A DNA stretch of 64,000 nucleotides from Paenibacillus sp. IHBB 10380. Lineage in GTDB: Bacteria > Bacillota > Bacilli > Paenibacillales > Paenibacillaceae. The stretch lies in the NCBI RefSeq assembly GCF_000949425.1, contig NZ_CP010976.1, positions 3,658,001 through 3,722,000 of the forward strand, given 5' to 3'. A program made the position numbers and the translations under genes. Each line of letters begins with the position of its first letter. Positions within the stretch are counted from its first letter, which is position 1. The notes beneath the pieces are model-generated. The model was given only the letters and a program-made list of their open reading frames with translations, made no database searches and had not been told where the DNA came from. Shown piece by piece: positions 44,395 to 54,378 of this stretch.

Positions 44395-46086
44395 CTATGG
44401 ATTAGGATTAATTGATGTGAAGTAACTCTCTACCAATCCCTGCATCTGCTGTGGAAGATCGCTGCGCCCCAGCGATTTCTTAGCCTCCTCAGCATAATTC
44501 TCATATACTTCTGCATAAGGTCGGCTAGCTCCATCCATAGTTGGAGACGTTCCACCCTTCTGAATGTCTCCGCCCCCTTGAGTAGGCCCTCCGTCACGCT
44601 GTACTCCACCTTTGCCAGCAAGATCACGCGGTGTAGTCACAAGTTCACGTCCACCCGTGCCTAATCCTGCCCCAGCACCTTGACCGCTTCCTGCTCCTCC
44701 ACTACCGCCAGTACCCTGTCCAGAACCACTGCCTTGTCCACCCGAACCAGCTCCTTGGCCTTGACCTGCAGTGGAACCTTCCCCACCCTGACCTGTCGGA
44801 ACATCTTGGACCTCACTCGGCTCACTTTCACTGGGTTCGCCACTCGAGCCCGCTTGGGCAAGCATTTCCCCGCTTCCCCCACTGCTCCAAGTGTCAGAAT
44901 AGGATAGCCCTGCAGCTGCCATCTGATTAGCTAGACCCATTCCTTGTTTGGCTAATGCTGCGCTTAAAGCGGAAGCAGCGGCAGATTGCTGAGAGGCTAG
45001 CGACTTCGACGCCATAGCTTTCCCTAATTCTTCAGCTAATTGCTTCAATGCTTCGTCTTGCTTAGCTGAATCTCCCTTTTCTAATGCTTGCTCAAGCTTC
45101 TTCAACGCTTCCTTAAGCTGCTTATTCTCCGGATTTTCAGGAATCTCATCTGCTAATTTCTTCATAACTTCCCTCAACTTATCTTTCTCTGTGGGAGATA
45201 GCTTCTTCATTTTCTGCTTCAATTCATTTATAGCTTGATCAAGCTTTTCCGGGTTATTCTGCTGTAAGCTTTGTGCAAGTGCAGACATTTGTTTCAATTG
45301 ACGCATTTTTTCTGCTATCTGAGCTAAAGGTTTTGCCTTTTCTTCTTGCTGCTTCGCCAATTTCTCCATAGCCTTCATGCTCTTCTCTAATTCATCTAGC
45401 GCTTTAAGAGGATCTTTTTGCCCAGCCAGTTCTTTCTGCAACCTATTCACTTGATCTAACAATGGCTTCTTGACGATGGGTACAAGCTTCTCAGCCTGAA
45501 GTTTCTTCGACAACTCTTCCGTTTGCTTCTCCTGTGCCTTGACCCATTCCTGCTGTTGCCTAGCTTCAGCTAATATTGTATCTTTCGGATTAGGAAGAAG
45601 GGTCAGTATTAGAACCAAGACGGCTAAAGATGCACAACTGATCCATATCCGCCGCTCTACAGGTAAAGGAAGTCGCCTTTTGATATCAGCCATAAAACGC
45701 TGTCCATACTTTGCTGCCTGCTCTCTTTGCCAATGCACAGCCGCATGATCCTGTTCCGCGAATGAAAGAGCCGTTACCATCATATCCCTACGCTCAGGTC
45801 CTTCTTCAGAAGCATCCATAGCGAAGGCAGCCTCAGTCAACGAAATACGATGAAGAAAGCCCCATAGCGTTCCAGCAATAAAACCTAGAAGGAATAAACC
45901 AAGAGCCATCCATATGACTCTATCTATCGGCCATATTCTAGCGACAACTAGTAGAATAATCCCCGCTGATAATCCACCAATACATCCATACCCAGCATAT
46001 TGTAGAACACGAAATAATTGCAGTCTTCTTCGTACTGACATAACCGATTTATTAACCGTTAGCATACTTTGTTGTATCTGCTTCAT
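44395..46086 (-). CDS. Membrane-anchored coiled-coil protein with Gly/Ser/Gln-rich tail
   Basis: Protein of 563 residues from the ATG at 46086 (GGAGGG upstream). Three membrane helices lie in the first 170 residues (about 28-50, 57-78, 145-165). A long Lys/Glu/Leu-rich coiled coil follows (about 175-360), with repeated KLAKQQEE- and ALKKLEQAL-like heptads. Then comes a low-complexity stretch of Gly, Ser and Gln (about 430-480) and a short C-terminal helix region. I do not recognise a named family. By operon context it is probably a structural or scaffold part of the MoxR/ABC system. Confidence 0.75.
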   Translation of the reverse strand: MKQIQQSMLTVNKSVMSVRRRLQLFRVLQYAGYGCIGGLSAGIILLVVARIWPIDRVIWMALGLFLLGFIAGTLWGFLHRISLTEAAFAMDASEEGPERRDMMVTALSFAEQDHAAVHWQREQAAKYGQRFMADIKRRLPLPVERRIWISCASLAVLVLILTLLPNPKDTILAEARQQQEWVKAQEKQTEELSKKLQAEKLVPIVKKPLLDQVNRLQKELAGQKDPLKALDELEKSMKAMEKLAKQQEEKAKPLAQIAEKMRQLKQMSALAQSLQQNNPEKLDQAINELKQKMKKLSPTEKDKLREVMKKLADEIPENPENKQLKEALKKLEQALEKGDSAKQDEALKQLAEELGKAMASKSLASQQSAAASALSAALAKQGMGLANQMAAAGLSYSDTWSSGGSGEMLAQAGSSGEPSESEPSEVQDVPTGQGGEGSTAGQGQGAGSGGQGSGSGQGTGGSGGAGSGQGAGAGLGTGGRELVTTPRDLAGKGGVQRDGGPTQGGGDIQKGGTSPTMDGASRPYAEVYENYAEEAKKSLGRSDLPQQMQGLVESYFTSINPNP

Positions 46087-46132
46087 TCTTCTCACCCTCC
46101 TTCCTTATAGAGAAATGATCATCGTTCACCAC

Positions 46133-47080
46133 TTATTTGTCATGAAAATCTGAATCGACTCGTTCCATTGTTATTTCTTCTGTTGTCACCTCTGGTGATG
46201 TACTTCTCTTTCTTCGGCGCACCGGTCGAATCTTACGAATGCTAATGAATAAAGAGACGATAATCACAACAGAATAGACGATTACAAATTCCAACCATAA
46301 TTGGATCGGAGCATCTGCTTGCATAGAGGAACCGTACACATGGAATATATTTCGTGAAAAGCTAGGGTCAAATATACTTAACATCGCCCCCGCAGGATTT
46401 AGCCCCAATATATATCCAACCCAAGAATACCCTGAGACTGTAATCCCACCATATTGCTGTTGCCACATACTTGAGAAGAACAGATATAAGAGTCCTGTAA
46501 TTAGAAAAATAAATATACCTGTTCCATACGTAACAATGACTGAAATCATAGTCCGTTTAAACAACGTAGAGAACATCACACCAAGTGACCCTAGGAGAAT
46601 CATTATGAATAAATAAAATAAGAACATATATACTAATTGCTGGGGTGAAATCCCACCATACAGAAATACAATACTGTACACAGGCATCGTTGCAACTACG
46701 ATCAAGGCCATAAAACTAAGAGATGAGAATAACTTGCTAAAAATAATCGTGGCCGAGCTTTGCTGCGTTGTCAGTAGCATGCTAAGTGTCTGTTTCTCGC
46801 GTTCACTACTGATAACGCCTGCAGTAAGTGCAGGGGCCATAAAAGCAATCATTAATAGCTGTGCAAAACCCAACACATAGAACATCGTCTGGCTCATTCC
46901 TGAATTGAATCGTTGATTTCCACCATTGTTCACATACATCGTTATATATATAAAACCCATGGCAACGAACCCTAAGGCAAAGATATACAACATCACCGAT
47001 ACCATAGAACGTGGTGTACGCATTCTAAGGCGGAATTCTTTATCCAGTACAGGATTTATCCATCTCCTAGACCAATTCAC
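46133..47080 (-). CDS. ABC-2 type transporter permease
   Basis: Membrane protein of 315 residues with six predicted helices. The N-terminal helix is preceded by NPVLDKEFRLRMRTPRS, a typical cytoplasmic start of ABC-2 permeases, and the loop SSEREKQTLSMLLTTQQSSATIIFSKL is the characteristic E-loop. The Arg/Lys-rich tail is cytoplasmic. Together with the ATPase upstream (14-bp overlap) it forms an exporter. The substrate is unknown; polysaccharide, lipid or protein components of the envelope are possible. Confidence 0.88.
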   Translation of the reverse strand: MNWSRRWINPVLDKEFRLRMRTPRSMVSVMLYIFALGFVAMGFIYITMYVNNGGNQRFNSGMSQTMFYVLGFAQLLMIAFMAPALTAGVISSEREKQTLSMLLTTQQSSATIIFSKLFSSLSFMALIVVATMPVYSIVFLYGGISPQQLVYMFLFYLFIMILLGSLGVMFSTLFKRTMISVIVTYGTGIFIFLITGLLYLFFSSMWQQQYGGITVSGYSWVGYILGLNPAGAMLSIFDPSFSRNIFHVYGSSMQADAPIQLWLEFVIVYSVVIIVSLFISIRKIRPVRRRKRSTSPEVTTEEITMERVDSDFHDK

Positions 47081-48005
47081 TACCCATTCCCCCTTTGGTA
47101 ATTTCTAAGAATACATCCTCCAGGTTAGTCTGCGCCTCATGGAAAGTAAGAACCTGAAAATCCCAAGAGATAATTTGCTGCAGTAGCTGACTTTGCTGCT
47201 CATCGTTCCCACTAAAGTGTGCATGTACGCCCGTGTTATCTGCTAGTACACCACTGACATATGCTTCATCACGCAAACGTACTGCAAGCTCCTCTTCTCT
47301 TCCGAGCGTCCGAATATGAAGCACCTTTTTGACACGAAGACTATTCTGGATATCAGATACTTTCCCTTGTGCCACCATGACACCATGCTCAATTACGCCG
47401 ATCTCATCTACCATCTCTGCAAGCTCAGGCAGAATATGCGAAGAAATAATGATGGTCTTTCCCATTAACTTTAATTCTTTCAGTATTTCTCTCATTTCGA
47501 TACGCGCTCTCGGATCTAATCCCGAAGCAGGTTCATCCAGAATCAACACCTCAGGATCATGCACGAGACAACGAGCTAGACATAACCGCTGCTTCATTCC
47601 TCTAGACAAACTATCTACGTAAAAGTCCTTCTTATCGCTAAGATTCACCAAATCTAGCAATTGTGGAATCAGCTTCTCTCGTTCACTACGCGGGATATTA
47701 TAGCTCGCCCCATAGAAATGGAGATATTCCGTGGTTTTCAACTGATCATATACACCGAAGAAATCCGGCATATAACCGATCTTTTTACGAACTTCTTTAG
47801 GATATTCTGTTACCTCATAGCCATCCACCTTGGCTATACCCGAACTAGGTAACACAAGTGTCGCTAGTATAGACATGGTTGTTGACTTACCAGCACCATT
47901 AGGACCCACGAATCCGAATACCGTTCCTTTAGAAATGGTAAGATTGATATCCTTCAAGGCATCGAAGTTGCCATAACGTTTACTCAGATTTGTAATTTCA
48001 ATCAT
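47067..48005 (-). CDS. ABC transporter ATPase (exporter type)
   Basis: Protein of 312 residues. Walker A is GPNGAGKSTTMS, the Q-loop follows, the signature is SLSRGMKQRLCLA, Walker B is VLILDEPASGLDPRA, and the switch His is in IISSHILPELAE. It belongs to the group with an additional C-terminal domain found in multidrug and Gld-like exporters. The gene overlaps both neighbours (4 bp with the upstream gene). It supplies energy to the ABC-2 permease next to it. Confidence 0.93.
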   Translation of the reverse strand: MIEITNLSKRYGNFDALKDINLTISKGTVFGFVGPNGAGKSTTMSILATLVLPSSGIAKVDGYEVTEYPKEVRKKIGYMPDFFGVYDQLKTTEYLHFYGASYNIPRSEREKLIPQLLDLVNLSDKKDFYVDSLSRGMKQRLCLARCLVHDPEVLILDEPASGLDPRARIEMREILKELKLMGKTIIISSHILPELAEMVDEIGVIEHGVMVAQGKVSDIQNSLRVKKVLHIRTLGREEELAVRLRDEAYVSGVLADNTGVHAHFSGNDEQQSQLLQQIISWDFQVLTFHEAQTNLEDVFLEITKGGMGSELV

Positions 48006-50380
48006 GGTTTCACCGTTCCCTTCAGTCTCAATTGCGGTAGCATTAACGTAGTTTGGCTCTTGGTTGACACCATAAGTCGAATGACTTTGCCGTCCTCTAT
48101 ATACTTGTCGATGTTCTTAGCGACTGTCCATGCCCCATTGATCCACACAAGTTCTTGCCAATCCTGTTGTAATGTATCCCAAATTTTATACTCTGTATCT
48201 TGACCTGGATTCCCTGTATTTAAGGTCATCTCTTGAAATTGGGTAGCTTCGTCTAATTCAGGTAAGCTAAATTCGAAATTAGCGGTTCCCTGAGAAGTAT
48301 CAATGAAACCATTCATCACCTGGTTCCATGAACCTGCAGTTACTTGCGTTACAATGGGAGGAATGAAGCCAAATGGAATATTAATTTTACTATTCTGCAT
48401 TAACGCTACATTCACAGGCTGTGTCCACAAATTTAATTGATCACTCTTCATTTCTTTCCCTTTGTTCGAATAATTCAACATCGGATCTTTACTCCATCCA
48501 ATAATATATGATCCTGTAGCATACCAAGACGTATTGGGTACGTAGTTCATCAACAACTCTCGCTCACGATTGAAGTTATTTCCCAAATTAGAGTTTGTAT
48601 AAGGAAAGAGCAGTTGTCCAATATTTCCTCCATTTGAATTTGTACTTTGGCTTAAGGTAGTGTTGAGAATCTTCGCTTTTTCGTTCTTCCCAAGATCCCC
48701 AAGCTTATAGACTTGATCCCCAAGAACTAAAACTACATTGGATAGATCACTTGTCGTTCCATTGGTAATTTCCCCTTCAATTTCACCTTGATCATTCAAG
48801 GATAACTGAGTGTCCAATTGGCCGACTTGGTTCGTATTTCGTTGTTGTGCCCATATCTTAGCGAGCGACCATTGTGGCATATTTAATAGATTTAATTGCG
48901 TGCTCTGATCCGTTACTTCAATGAAACTATTACTTTCCCTACTATTCCCAAATGAGCCACTTTGACGATCGATTCTTAGATAAGTTCCCTTGGGGAATTC
49001 CAAACTATAGTCTCCACTACTTGGTGTGAAGAATGCCGAAGCACTCATCGTTGTTCCACTGCCATGTCCATCTAGCTCCAATATATTAATAGTATGTGCA
49101 AGTTCCTTCGTCTTATCTGCTGAACCTATCGTATATACCGCCCCACTAGCAATAACCGCAATCAAAGGTATAATCCACCATGCCCATTCCCGCTTGTCCA
49201 CTTTTTTTAATATAAAATAAAGTAGCGGAGCAACAATAATGACATAGATGATTAGCATCCATAACAATATGCTGAACTGAGGCATTTTGAGAGATGGAAA
49301 GTACTCGAGGATATAACTAAGATTATTCATTGAATTTCCTGAATTCATCCCTCCTCCATTCTGCTGGAGGGGTAAATCAGCCCGCAATAGAGAAGCCCAT
49401 ACAAAAGGATGACCGCTCCAAGAAGCTACAGGGGCCATCGCAATATCGTATGCCGCATACAGGACAGTACCCTTCTCCACTTGCTTAGACACGAATAAAG
49501 GTTTGGTCCCTGCACTATACAGCACTTGACTTCCTTCTAATGGCTGCGCTTCAGATAAAGTAAACTCTCCTTCAAGGTCTAATGGCTTGCCACCAAGCTT
49601 CGCAAGCTCTGGTAATGTCGTCACAGCAAATGTACCCTTATACTCAACAGGTGATAAATCCGCGAAAGCCGCTGCTGTCTTCGGATAACCTGCTCCACCA
49701 GCAAGGACTAGCGTCCCTCCTGACTTAACCCACTCAGATATACTTGCCGTTTGTTTCTTACTAAGACTATCTGAAGCAAACCGATTAATAACCAATATAT
49801 CAAGACTATCAAGAAGCATAGGATCATATGGAATATCAGCGCGATTCAAAGAAACGATATCCAAATGATAACCGCTTCCAAGCAAGACGTTCATGAAATT
49901 CATTGTATCAGGGTCATCAGATAACACACCTATAACTCCTGTGCCCATGACGGATATACCTTCAAGATAACTTTTGCCAGATTTAAAAGGTATGTACTTT
50001 CCTTTCTCCACAGAATCTTGGTAGAACCTTATCTCATTGTTATCCTTATTATAGTGATTTCCTGGTATACCTAACGTTATTTCTTTCTCTGTATCCTTGG
50101 GCAATTCTACATGCTGAACATAAGATGCGTTGCCCATCATATAAATATCTGAACTTTGAATCACAATATCTCCAGAAATGTCGGTATCACTTGTTAATGT
50201 GATCTTAACTGGATTCCAGCGCCCATCCTTTAACTTGCTCCCATAACCCAGATCAATATCTATTGTAATAGATGGATCATCAGCATAGACAGTACTAGGA
50301 ATCACCCACGATTGAACCATCATAGCTAACACGATTAAGGGCAGTATCATAACCTTAATATTTCTAATATACGAAGACAA
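48002..50380 (-). CDS. Large exported membrane protein, first gene of the MoxR/ABC operon
   Basis: Protein of 792 residues. The start is TTG at 50380, supported by GGAGGGG eight bases upstream. A signal-peptide-like segment (about 9-33) leads to an external region with an Ig-like start (SITIDIDLGYGSKLKDGRWNPVKITL) and a glutamine-amidotransferase-like fold (IGVLSDDPDTMNF...SGGTLVLAGGAGYPKTA). Two helices follow near the middle (about 378-430), then a second external region rich in Asn and Ser. No enzymatic motif is intact. It probably acts as an external partner of the ABC exporter and vWA proteins. I do not know a named family. Confidence 0.8.
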   Translation of the reverse strand: MSSYIRNIKVMILPLIVLAMMVQSWVIPSTVYADDPSITIDIDLGYGSKLKDGRWNPVKITLTSDTDISGDIVIQSSDIYMMGNASYVQHVELPKDTEKEITLGIPGNHYNKDNNEIRFYQDSVEKGKYIPFKSGKSYLEGISVMGTGVIGVLSDDPDTMNFMNVLLGSGYHLDIVSLNRADIPYDPMLLDSLDILVINRFASDSLSKKQTASISEWVKSGGTLVLAGGAGYPKTAAAFADLSPVEYKGTFAVTTLPELAKLGGKPLDLEGEFTLSEAQPLEGSQVLYSAGTKPLFVSKQVEKGTVLYAAYDIAMAPVASWSGHPFVWASLLRADLPLQQNGGGMNSGNSMNNLSYILEYFPSLKMPQFSILLWMLIIYVIIVAPLLYFILKKVDKREWAWWIIPLIAVIASGAVYTIGSADKTKELAHTINILELDGHGSGTTMSASAFFTPSSGDYSLEFPKGTYLRIDRQSGSFGNSRESNSFIEVTDQSTQLNLLNMPQWSLAKIWAQQRNTNQVGQLDTQLSLNDQGEIEGEITNGTTSDLSNVVLVLGDQVYKLGDLGKNEKAKILNTTLSQSTNSNGGNIGQLLFPYTNSNLGNNFNRERELLMNYVPNTSWYATGSYIIGWSKDPMLNYSNKGKEMKSDQLNLWTQPVNVALMQNSKINIPFGFIPPIVTQVTAGSWNQVMNGFIDTSQGTANFEFSLPELDEATQFQEMTLNTGNPGQDTEYKIWDTLQQDWQELVWINGAWTVAKNIDKYIEDGKVIRLMVSTKSQTTLMLPQLRLKGTVKP

Positions 50381-50558
50381 AATCTATTCCCCTCCTAAAA
50401 GTCTATTTCTCTCACTAGTAATGACGTATAAACTTTGATAAAGTTTGCAATGCTTTCAAAAAAGATTGATTACAACATTTGATTTCTACATAAGTTATAT
50501 TAAGCAAACTCATAGTTAAGTGAACCGAATGCGCTAGATGCATCATTAATGGAAATAC

Positions 50559-50602
50559 AAAGAACCTTCAACACCCTTAATCCGTGAAGTCGAAGGTTCT
50601 TT
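50559..50602 (-). terminator. Terminator after purU
   Basis: AAAGAACCTTC pairs with GAAGGTTCTTT around a 22-base loop. Confidence 0.8.
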
Positions 50603-50634
50603 TGTGTTTATTCTATTGTGTTATCATTTATAAA

Positions 50635-51534
50635 TTAGTTAAACACTACGGTCTTATTCTCGTGTACCAGAATACGATCTTCAATATGCCATTTCACAGC
50701 TCTCGCTAATACGACACGTTCAATTGTCCGTCCAATCCGTTTCAGCTCACTCACATCGTCGCGATGGCTAACCCGCTGCACATCCTGTTCAATAATGGGT
50801 CCTCCATCAAGTTCCTCTGTCACATAGTGTGCCGTTGCCCCAATAATCTTAACGCCCCGTTGGTAGGCTTGTGCATAAGGCTTGCCTCCTACAAAAGCTG
50901 GTAAGAATGAGTGATGGATGTTAATGATCTGATTACGATAATGATGAATAAATGTAGGAGAAATGATCTGCATATATCTAGCAAGAATAATCACATCGAT
51001 ATCATCACCAATAACTTCAAGCTGTTTCTGCTCAGCTTCCTTCTTCGTCTCAGCCGTTACCGTTATCAAATGATAAGGGATGCCAAAGGATTCTACATAT
51101 TCCTTCATATCAGGATGGTTACTAATGACCATCGCTATTTCGGCATCAAGATCTCCCGCTTGCCATTGCCATAGGAGTTCTACCAAGCAATGATCCTCCT
51201 TAGATACGAAGATAGCGAGTCTTTTCTTACGGCTTACATTATGGATCTTCCAATCCATGGTGAATTTAGAGGCAATAACTTTGAATTCAGCCTCAAGTTC
51301 AGGTAACTTACTGTCTAACTCGTGAAGATCAAACTCTACACGCATAAAGAACATGCCACCCGAAGGGTCCATCGTATACTGATCAGATTGGATGATATTC
51401 GCCCCATGCTGATACAGAAAATCCGATACAGCAGCTACAATACCAGGTCCATCAGGACAAGATATGAGCATCCGTGCACGCTCCTTGTGTGGATTTTTGG
51501 ACAGCGATAGATTCTTGTTAATATGTACCTCCAT
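50635..51534 (-). CDS. purU: Formyltetrahydrofolate deformylase
   Basis: Protein of 299 residues from the ATG at 51534 (GGGG site six bases upstream). An N-terminal ACT domain (ARMLISCPDGPGIVAAVSDFLYQHGANIIQSDQYT) precedes the formyltransferase fold, with NIHHSFLPAFVGGKPYAQAYQRGVKIIGATAHYVTEELDGGPIIEQD carrying the catalytic Asn, His and Asp. It hydrolyses 10-formyl-tetrahydrofolate to formate and tetrahydrofolate, balancing one-carbon pools and feeding PurT. It appears to be monocistronic. Confidence 0.95.
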   Translation of the reverse strand: MEVHINKNLSLSKNPHKERARMLISCPDGPGIVAAVSDFLYQHGANIIQSDQYTMDPSGGMFFMRVEFDLHELDSKLPELEAEFKVIASKFTMDWKIHNVSRKKRLAIFVSKEDHCLVELLWQWQAGDLDAEIAMVISNHPDMKEYVESFGIPYHLITVTAETKKEAEQKQLEVIGDDIDVIILARYMQIISPTFIHHYRNQIINIHHSFLPAFVGGKPYAQAYQRGVKIIGATAHYVTEELDGGPIIEQDVQRVSHRDDVSELKRIGRTIERVVLARAVKWHIEDRILVHENKTVVFN

Positions 51535-51588
51535 GTGTATCCCCAACCTCTCTCCACAAAATAATGCCAATCATTCTGTACGTGATCT

Positions 51589-52698
51589 TTACTTACCAGC
51601 TAACCAAGCAATAATCCGATGGTTAATTTGTTCTTCACTCAATTCTGGGAAAAGATCGGCTTCCATAACCATATCATATAAGCGTTCTAAGGGTTCTCGT
51701 GGATCAGCCTTCTTCGCCTTTGCATCATTCTTAAGCAAGTTCCATACATCTAGAACATACTGGCGAGAGTCAATATGCTGTTCATTAAAGAACTCACGAA
51801 GTTTGTCCACCTGGTTATGAAATTCTGATCCGAATCTCTCCGCAGTATTTCCACGTAAAAGCGCAATCTCCACTTCGTACATTGGACGCTGAGTTTTGGC
51901 ATCTTTTCCAATCCAAGGCGTCTCTAAGATAAAAGGCTTCCCTTGAAGCAACTCATGGTGCACAATACGGTTAATGGTGTCAAACCCAATATAACCACTA
52001 CCAATCGGAGTATGTCGGTCTTTACCGGCTCCACGTGAGTTCTTACTATCATTTAAATGGATAACACCGATTCTATCTATTCCTATTGTCTTATCAAACT
52101 CAGCAAGTACACCATCTAGATCATCTACTATGTCATACCCCGCATCATGAATGTGACAAGTATCCAGACAAACCGTTAGACGCTCGTTATGTTTCACTTT
52201 TTCAATAATTTGAGCAATCTCTTGGAAACTACGACCTATTTCTGTTCCTTTACCAGCCATCGTCTCTAATGCAATATGAACATCTGTCTCACTCGTACCC
52301 TCTAATACATCGTTCAGTCCATCCGCGATACGTTGAATTCCATATTCAGCATCCTTGTCTGTAAAAGCCCCAGGATGTAGGACGATATTCTTAACACCAA
52401 TCGCATGTGTACGACGAATTTCTTCCTGCAGAAAGCTCACAGCAAGTTCATAGATATTCTCCTTATATGAAGCCAAGTTGACAATATACGGAGCATGGAC
52501 AACAATCTCATCCATCCCATTCTGTTCCATTACCTGCTTGCCTTCTTCAATGTGCATAGAATCAATCGGCTTGCGACGCGTATTCTGTGGTGCACCTGTA
52601 TATATCATAAACGAACTAGAACCGTAGGTATTTGCTTCTTTCGCTGCACTTAATAGGCCCTTGTCCGAAAAGGACACATGGGAACCAATCTTCAACAT
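51589..52698 (-). CDS. nfo: Endonuclease IV with C-terminal extension
   Basis: Protein of 369 residues from the ATG at 52698 (GGGAG nine bases upstream). The first 290 residues form the AP-endonuclease barrel with zinc-binding motifs: [62 protein letters not shown] and ILETPW. It cuts DNA at abasic sites and removes 3' blocking groups. Typical Nfo is 280-300 residues; the extra 75-80 C-terminal residues (from about 292) are helical and charged, and their role is unknown. Confidence 0.95.
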   Translation of the reverse strand: MLKIGSHVSFSDKGLLSAAKEANTYGSSSFMIYTGAPQNTRRKPIDSMHIEEGKQVMEQNGMDEIVVHAPYIVNLASYKENIYELAVSFLQEEIRRTHAIGVKNIVLHPGAFTDKDAEYGIQRIADGLNDVLEGTSETDVHIALETMAGKGTEIGRSFQEIAQIIEKVKHNERLTVCLDTCHIHDAGYDIVDDLDGVLAEFDKTIGIDRIGVIHLNDSKNSRGAGKDRHTPIGSGYIGFDTINRIVHHELLQGKPFILETPWIGKDAKTQRPMYEVEIALLRGNTAERFGSEFHNQVDKLREFFNEQHIDSRQYVLDVWNLLKNDAKAKKADPREPLERLYDMVMEADLFPELSEEQINHRIIAWLAGK

Positions 52699-52825
52699 AC
52701 GCTCCATCTCCCTTTATAATCGAATAACCTTTATTTTAACTCCAATATCGAAATAAATCTAGAAATGCGTTATAATTCAGATGAAGGTTTCTGAATATGA
52801 TTAATATCATTGAGGTGAACAATAT

Positions 52826-53296
52826 ATGCATTCGACATTTGTTATTCATATTTTGTCCAGCACTACCCCCAACCGATGGTTCATGAACTCTATCGCTTTC
52901 TGGACGGTTGTCATGATGGGAGCTATGTGTATAGGCGGCTTCTTCATGTTTCGTAAGTTCTTGAAAGTGCTTCCTAAAGCGGATGGTAAGTCTAAACTGG
53001 ATTGGCAGAACTACTGGGTTGAGCAAAGTCGCTCGTTATGGACTACCGAATCCCTAGCTTTCTTAGATCAGCTAGTGGCACCTGTACCTACTCCTTTTCG
53101 TGATATTGCGAAACATTCAATTTCAGCTGAGATTGGTAAGATTGCCGTTGAGAGCAAAGCATCGGAAGTAACTAGAGATCACTGTATTAAAGGATATATT
53201 GTAGCTACACCTAAACGTGATAACAAGTTCTTGGTCACTTTTTTGAAGAAAAGCAACATTGATTACACGCCTTACAAGCATCTCATAAATAAATAA
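52826..53296 (+). CDS. DUF2621-like membrane protein
   Basis: Protein of 156 residues with one N-terminal membrane segment (about 26-44: FWTVVMMGAMCIGGFFMF) followed by a cytoplasmic domain: LDWQNYWVEQSRSLWTTESLAFLDQLVAPVPTPFRDIAKHSISAEIGKIA, and a C-terminal half with IKGYIVATPKRDNKFLVTFL. This matches what I know of DUF2621, found in spore-forming Firmicutes. The function is unknown. GAGGTG lies eight bases before the ATG and a strong terminator follows. Confidence 0.75.
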   Translation: MHSTFVIHILSSTTPNRWFMNSIAFWTVVMMGAMCIGGFFMFRKFLKVLPKADGKSKLDWQNYWVEQSRSLWTTESLAFLDQLVAPVPTPFRDIAKHSISAEIGKIAVESKASEVTRDHCIKGYIVATPKRDNKFLVTFLKKSNIDYTPYKHLINK

Positions 53297-53304
53297 GTAT
53301 AACT

Positions 53305-53375
53305 ATACCCCCTACAGACAAAATCGCATTGAGGAAATTAAACCTTCAACAATATGATTTCCTAGTAGGGGGTAT
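53305..53375 (+). terminator. Long hairpin terminator after the DUF2621-like gene
   Basis: ATACCCCCTAC pairs with GTAGGGGGTAT; an inner GGAAAT/ATTTCC pair lengthens the stem. It is followed by TCTAT, so the U-tract is weak. Confidence 0.6.
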
Positions 53376-53411
53376 TCTATAATCAGGAATGGATAAGGGA
53401 GGGTATTCAAC

Positions 53412-54326
53412 ATGAAGATTGTAGTTTGTGGGGGAACAGGCTTTATAGGAAAAGCTTTGACTGAATATTTACTCAAAGAGCAATCTGAACAAAGTCACCG
53501 AGTGATTATCGTTACTCGTAACCAGCCAAAGAACACCATGCATCACCCACAGCTGGAATATATGACTTGGGATCAAATACATAACAATCCGTCTTTACTA
53601 GAAGGTATTGATACCCTCGTCAATTTAGCTGGCGCTTCCCTAAGTCAATTATGGACTCGACAAGCTAAAGAACGAATTATTCAATCCAGAATGAAGACAG
53701 TCTCAGCAGTAGCCAAGCTAATAGCATCCTTGAAAAGAAAGCCACCTGTCGTTATTCAGGCTTCGGCTATTGCTATTTATGGCACTTCATTTCATGAAAC
53801 ATTTGATGAGACACACCAACCGCGTGTGAACGATTTCCCTTCAGACGTTGTAGAACAATGGGAACATGCAGCGGACAACATTCAGAATGTAAGACTCGTG
53901 AAGCTACGAGTGAGTGTTGTACTTGGTAATGAGGGTGGTGCCTTCCCTATGATGAAGCTTCCCTACATGCTTGGGGCAGGTGGAAGAATAGGAAGTGGGC
54001 AACAGTGGATGTCATGGATTCATATTCATGATATCGTTCGATTAATCGAGTTCTGTATTATCAATCCAAACATCGAGGGACCCGTTAATGCCTCTTCTCC
54101 TGAACCTGTAACGAATGATAAATTCGGTAGATCTGTTGGAGCCGTATATCACCGGCCTCACTGGTTTCCTGTACCCAGCTTTTTGCTAAAAACCATTGTT
54201 GGCGAGTTATCACTTATCCTGCTCCAAGGACAACGTGTGATCCCAGCGAAGGCTCTAAACCATGGTTTTATGTTCACTTATCCTCGATTAAAGACTGCAC
54301 TTGAAGAACTTAAAACTAGTAAATAA
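53412..54326 (+). CDS. TIGR01777-family SDR epimerase
   Basis: Protein of 304 residues. The N-terminal NAD(P)-binding motif is VVCGGTGFIGKAL; family features LVNLAGASLSQLWTRQAKERIIQSR, ASAIAIYG and LRVSVVLGNEGGAFPMM identify the TIGR01777/SDR39U1 branch. The C-terminal DUF1731 region (VPSFLLKTIVGELSLILLQGQRVIPAKALNHGFMFTYP) is present. These are annotated as nucleoside-diphosphate-sugar epimerases, but the true substrate is not known. GGGAGGG lies before the ATG. Confidence 0.92.
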   Translation: MKIVVCGGTGFIGKALTEYLLKEQSEQSHRVIIVTRNQPKNTMHHPQLEYMTWDQIHNNPSLLEGIDTLVNLAGASLSQLWTRQAKERIIQSRMKTVSAVAKLIASLKRKPPVVIQASAIAIYGTSFHETFDETHQPRVNDFPSDVVEQWEHAADNIQNVRLVKLRVSVVLGNEGGAFPMMKLPYMLGAGGRIGSGQQWMSWIHIHDIVRLIEFCIINPNIEGPVNASSPEPVTNDKFGRSVGAVYHRPHWFPVPSFLLKTIVGELSLILLQGQRVIPAKALNHGFMFTYPRLKTALEELKTSK

Positions 54327-54378
54327 ATATAGAGTTCAATACCAAACCTTAGGACTTCAGATACCATCAAGCGATCCG

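Noticed and set aside
46134..48005. ABC pair as a copy of the Bacteroidetes gliding exporter GldAF
   Set aside because: The ATPase is of a similar broad type, but no GldG or gliding gene is present and the host lineage differs.
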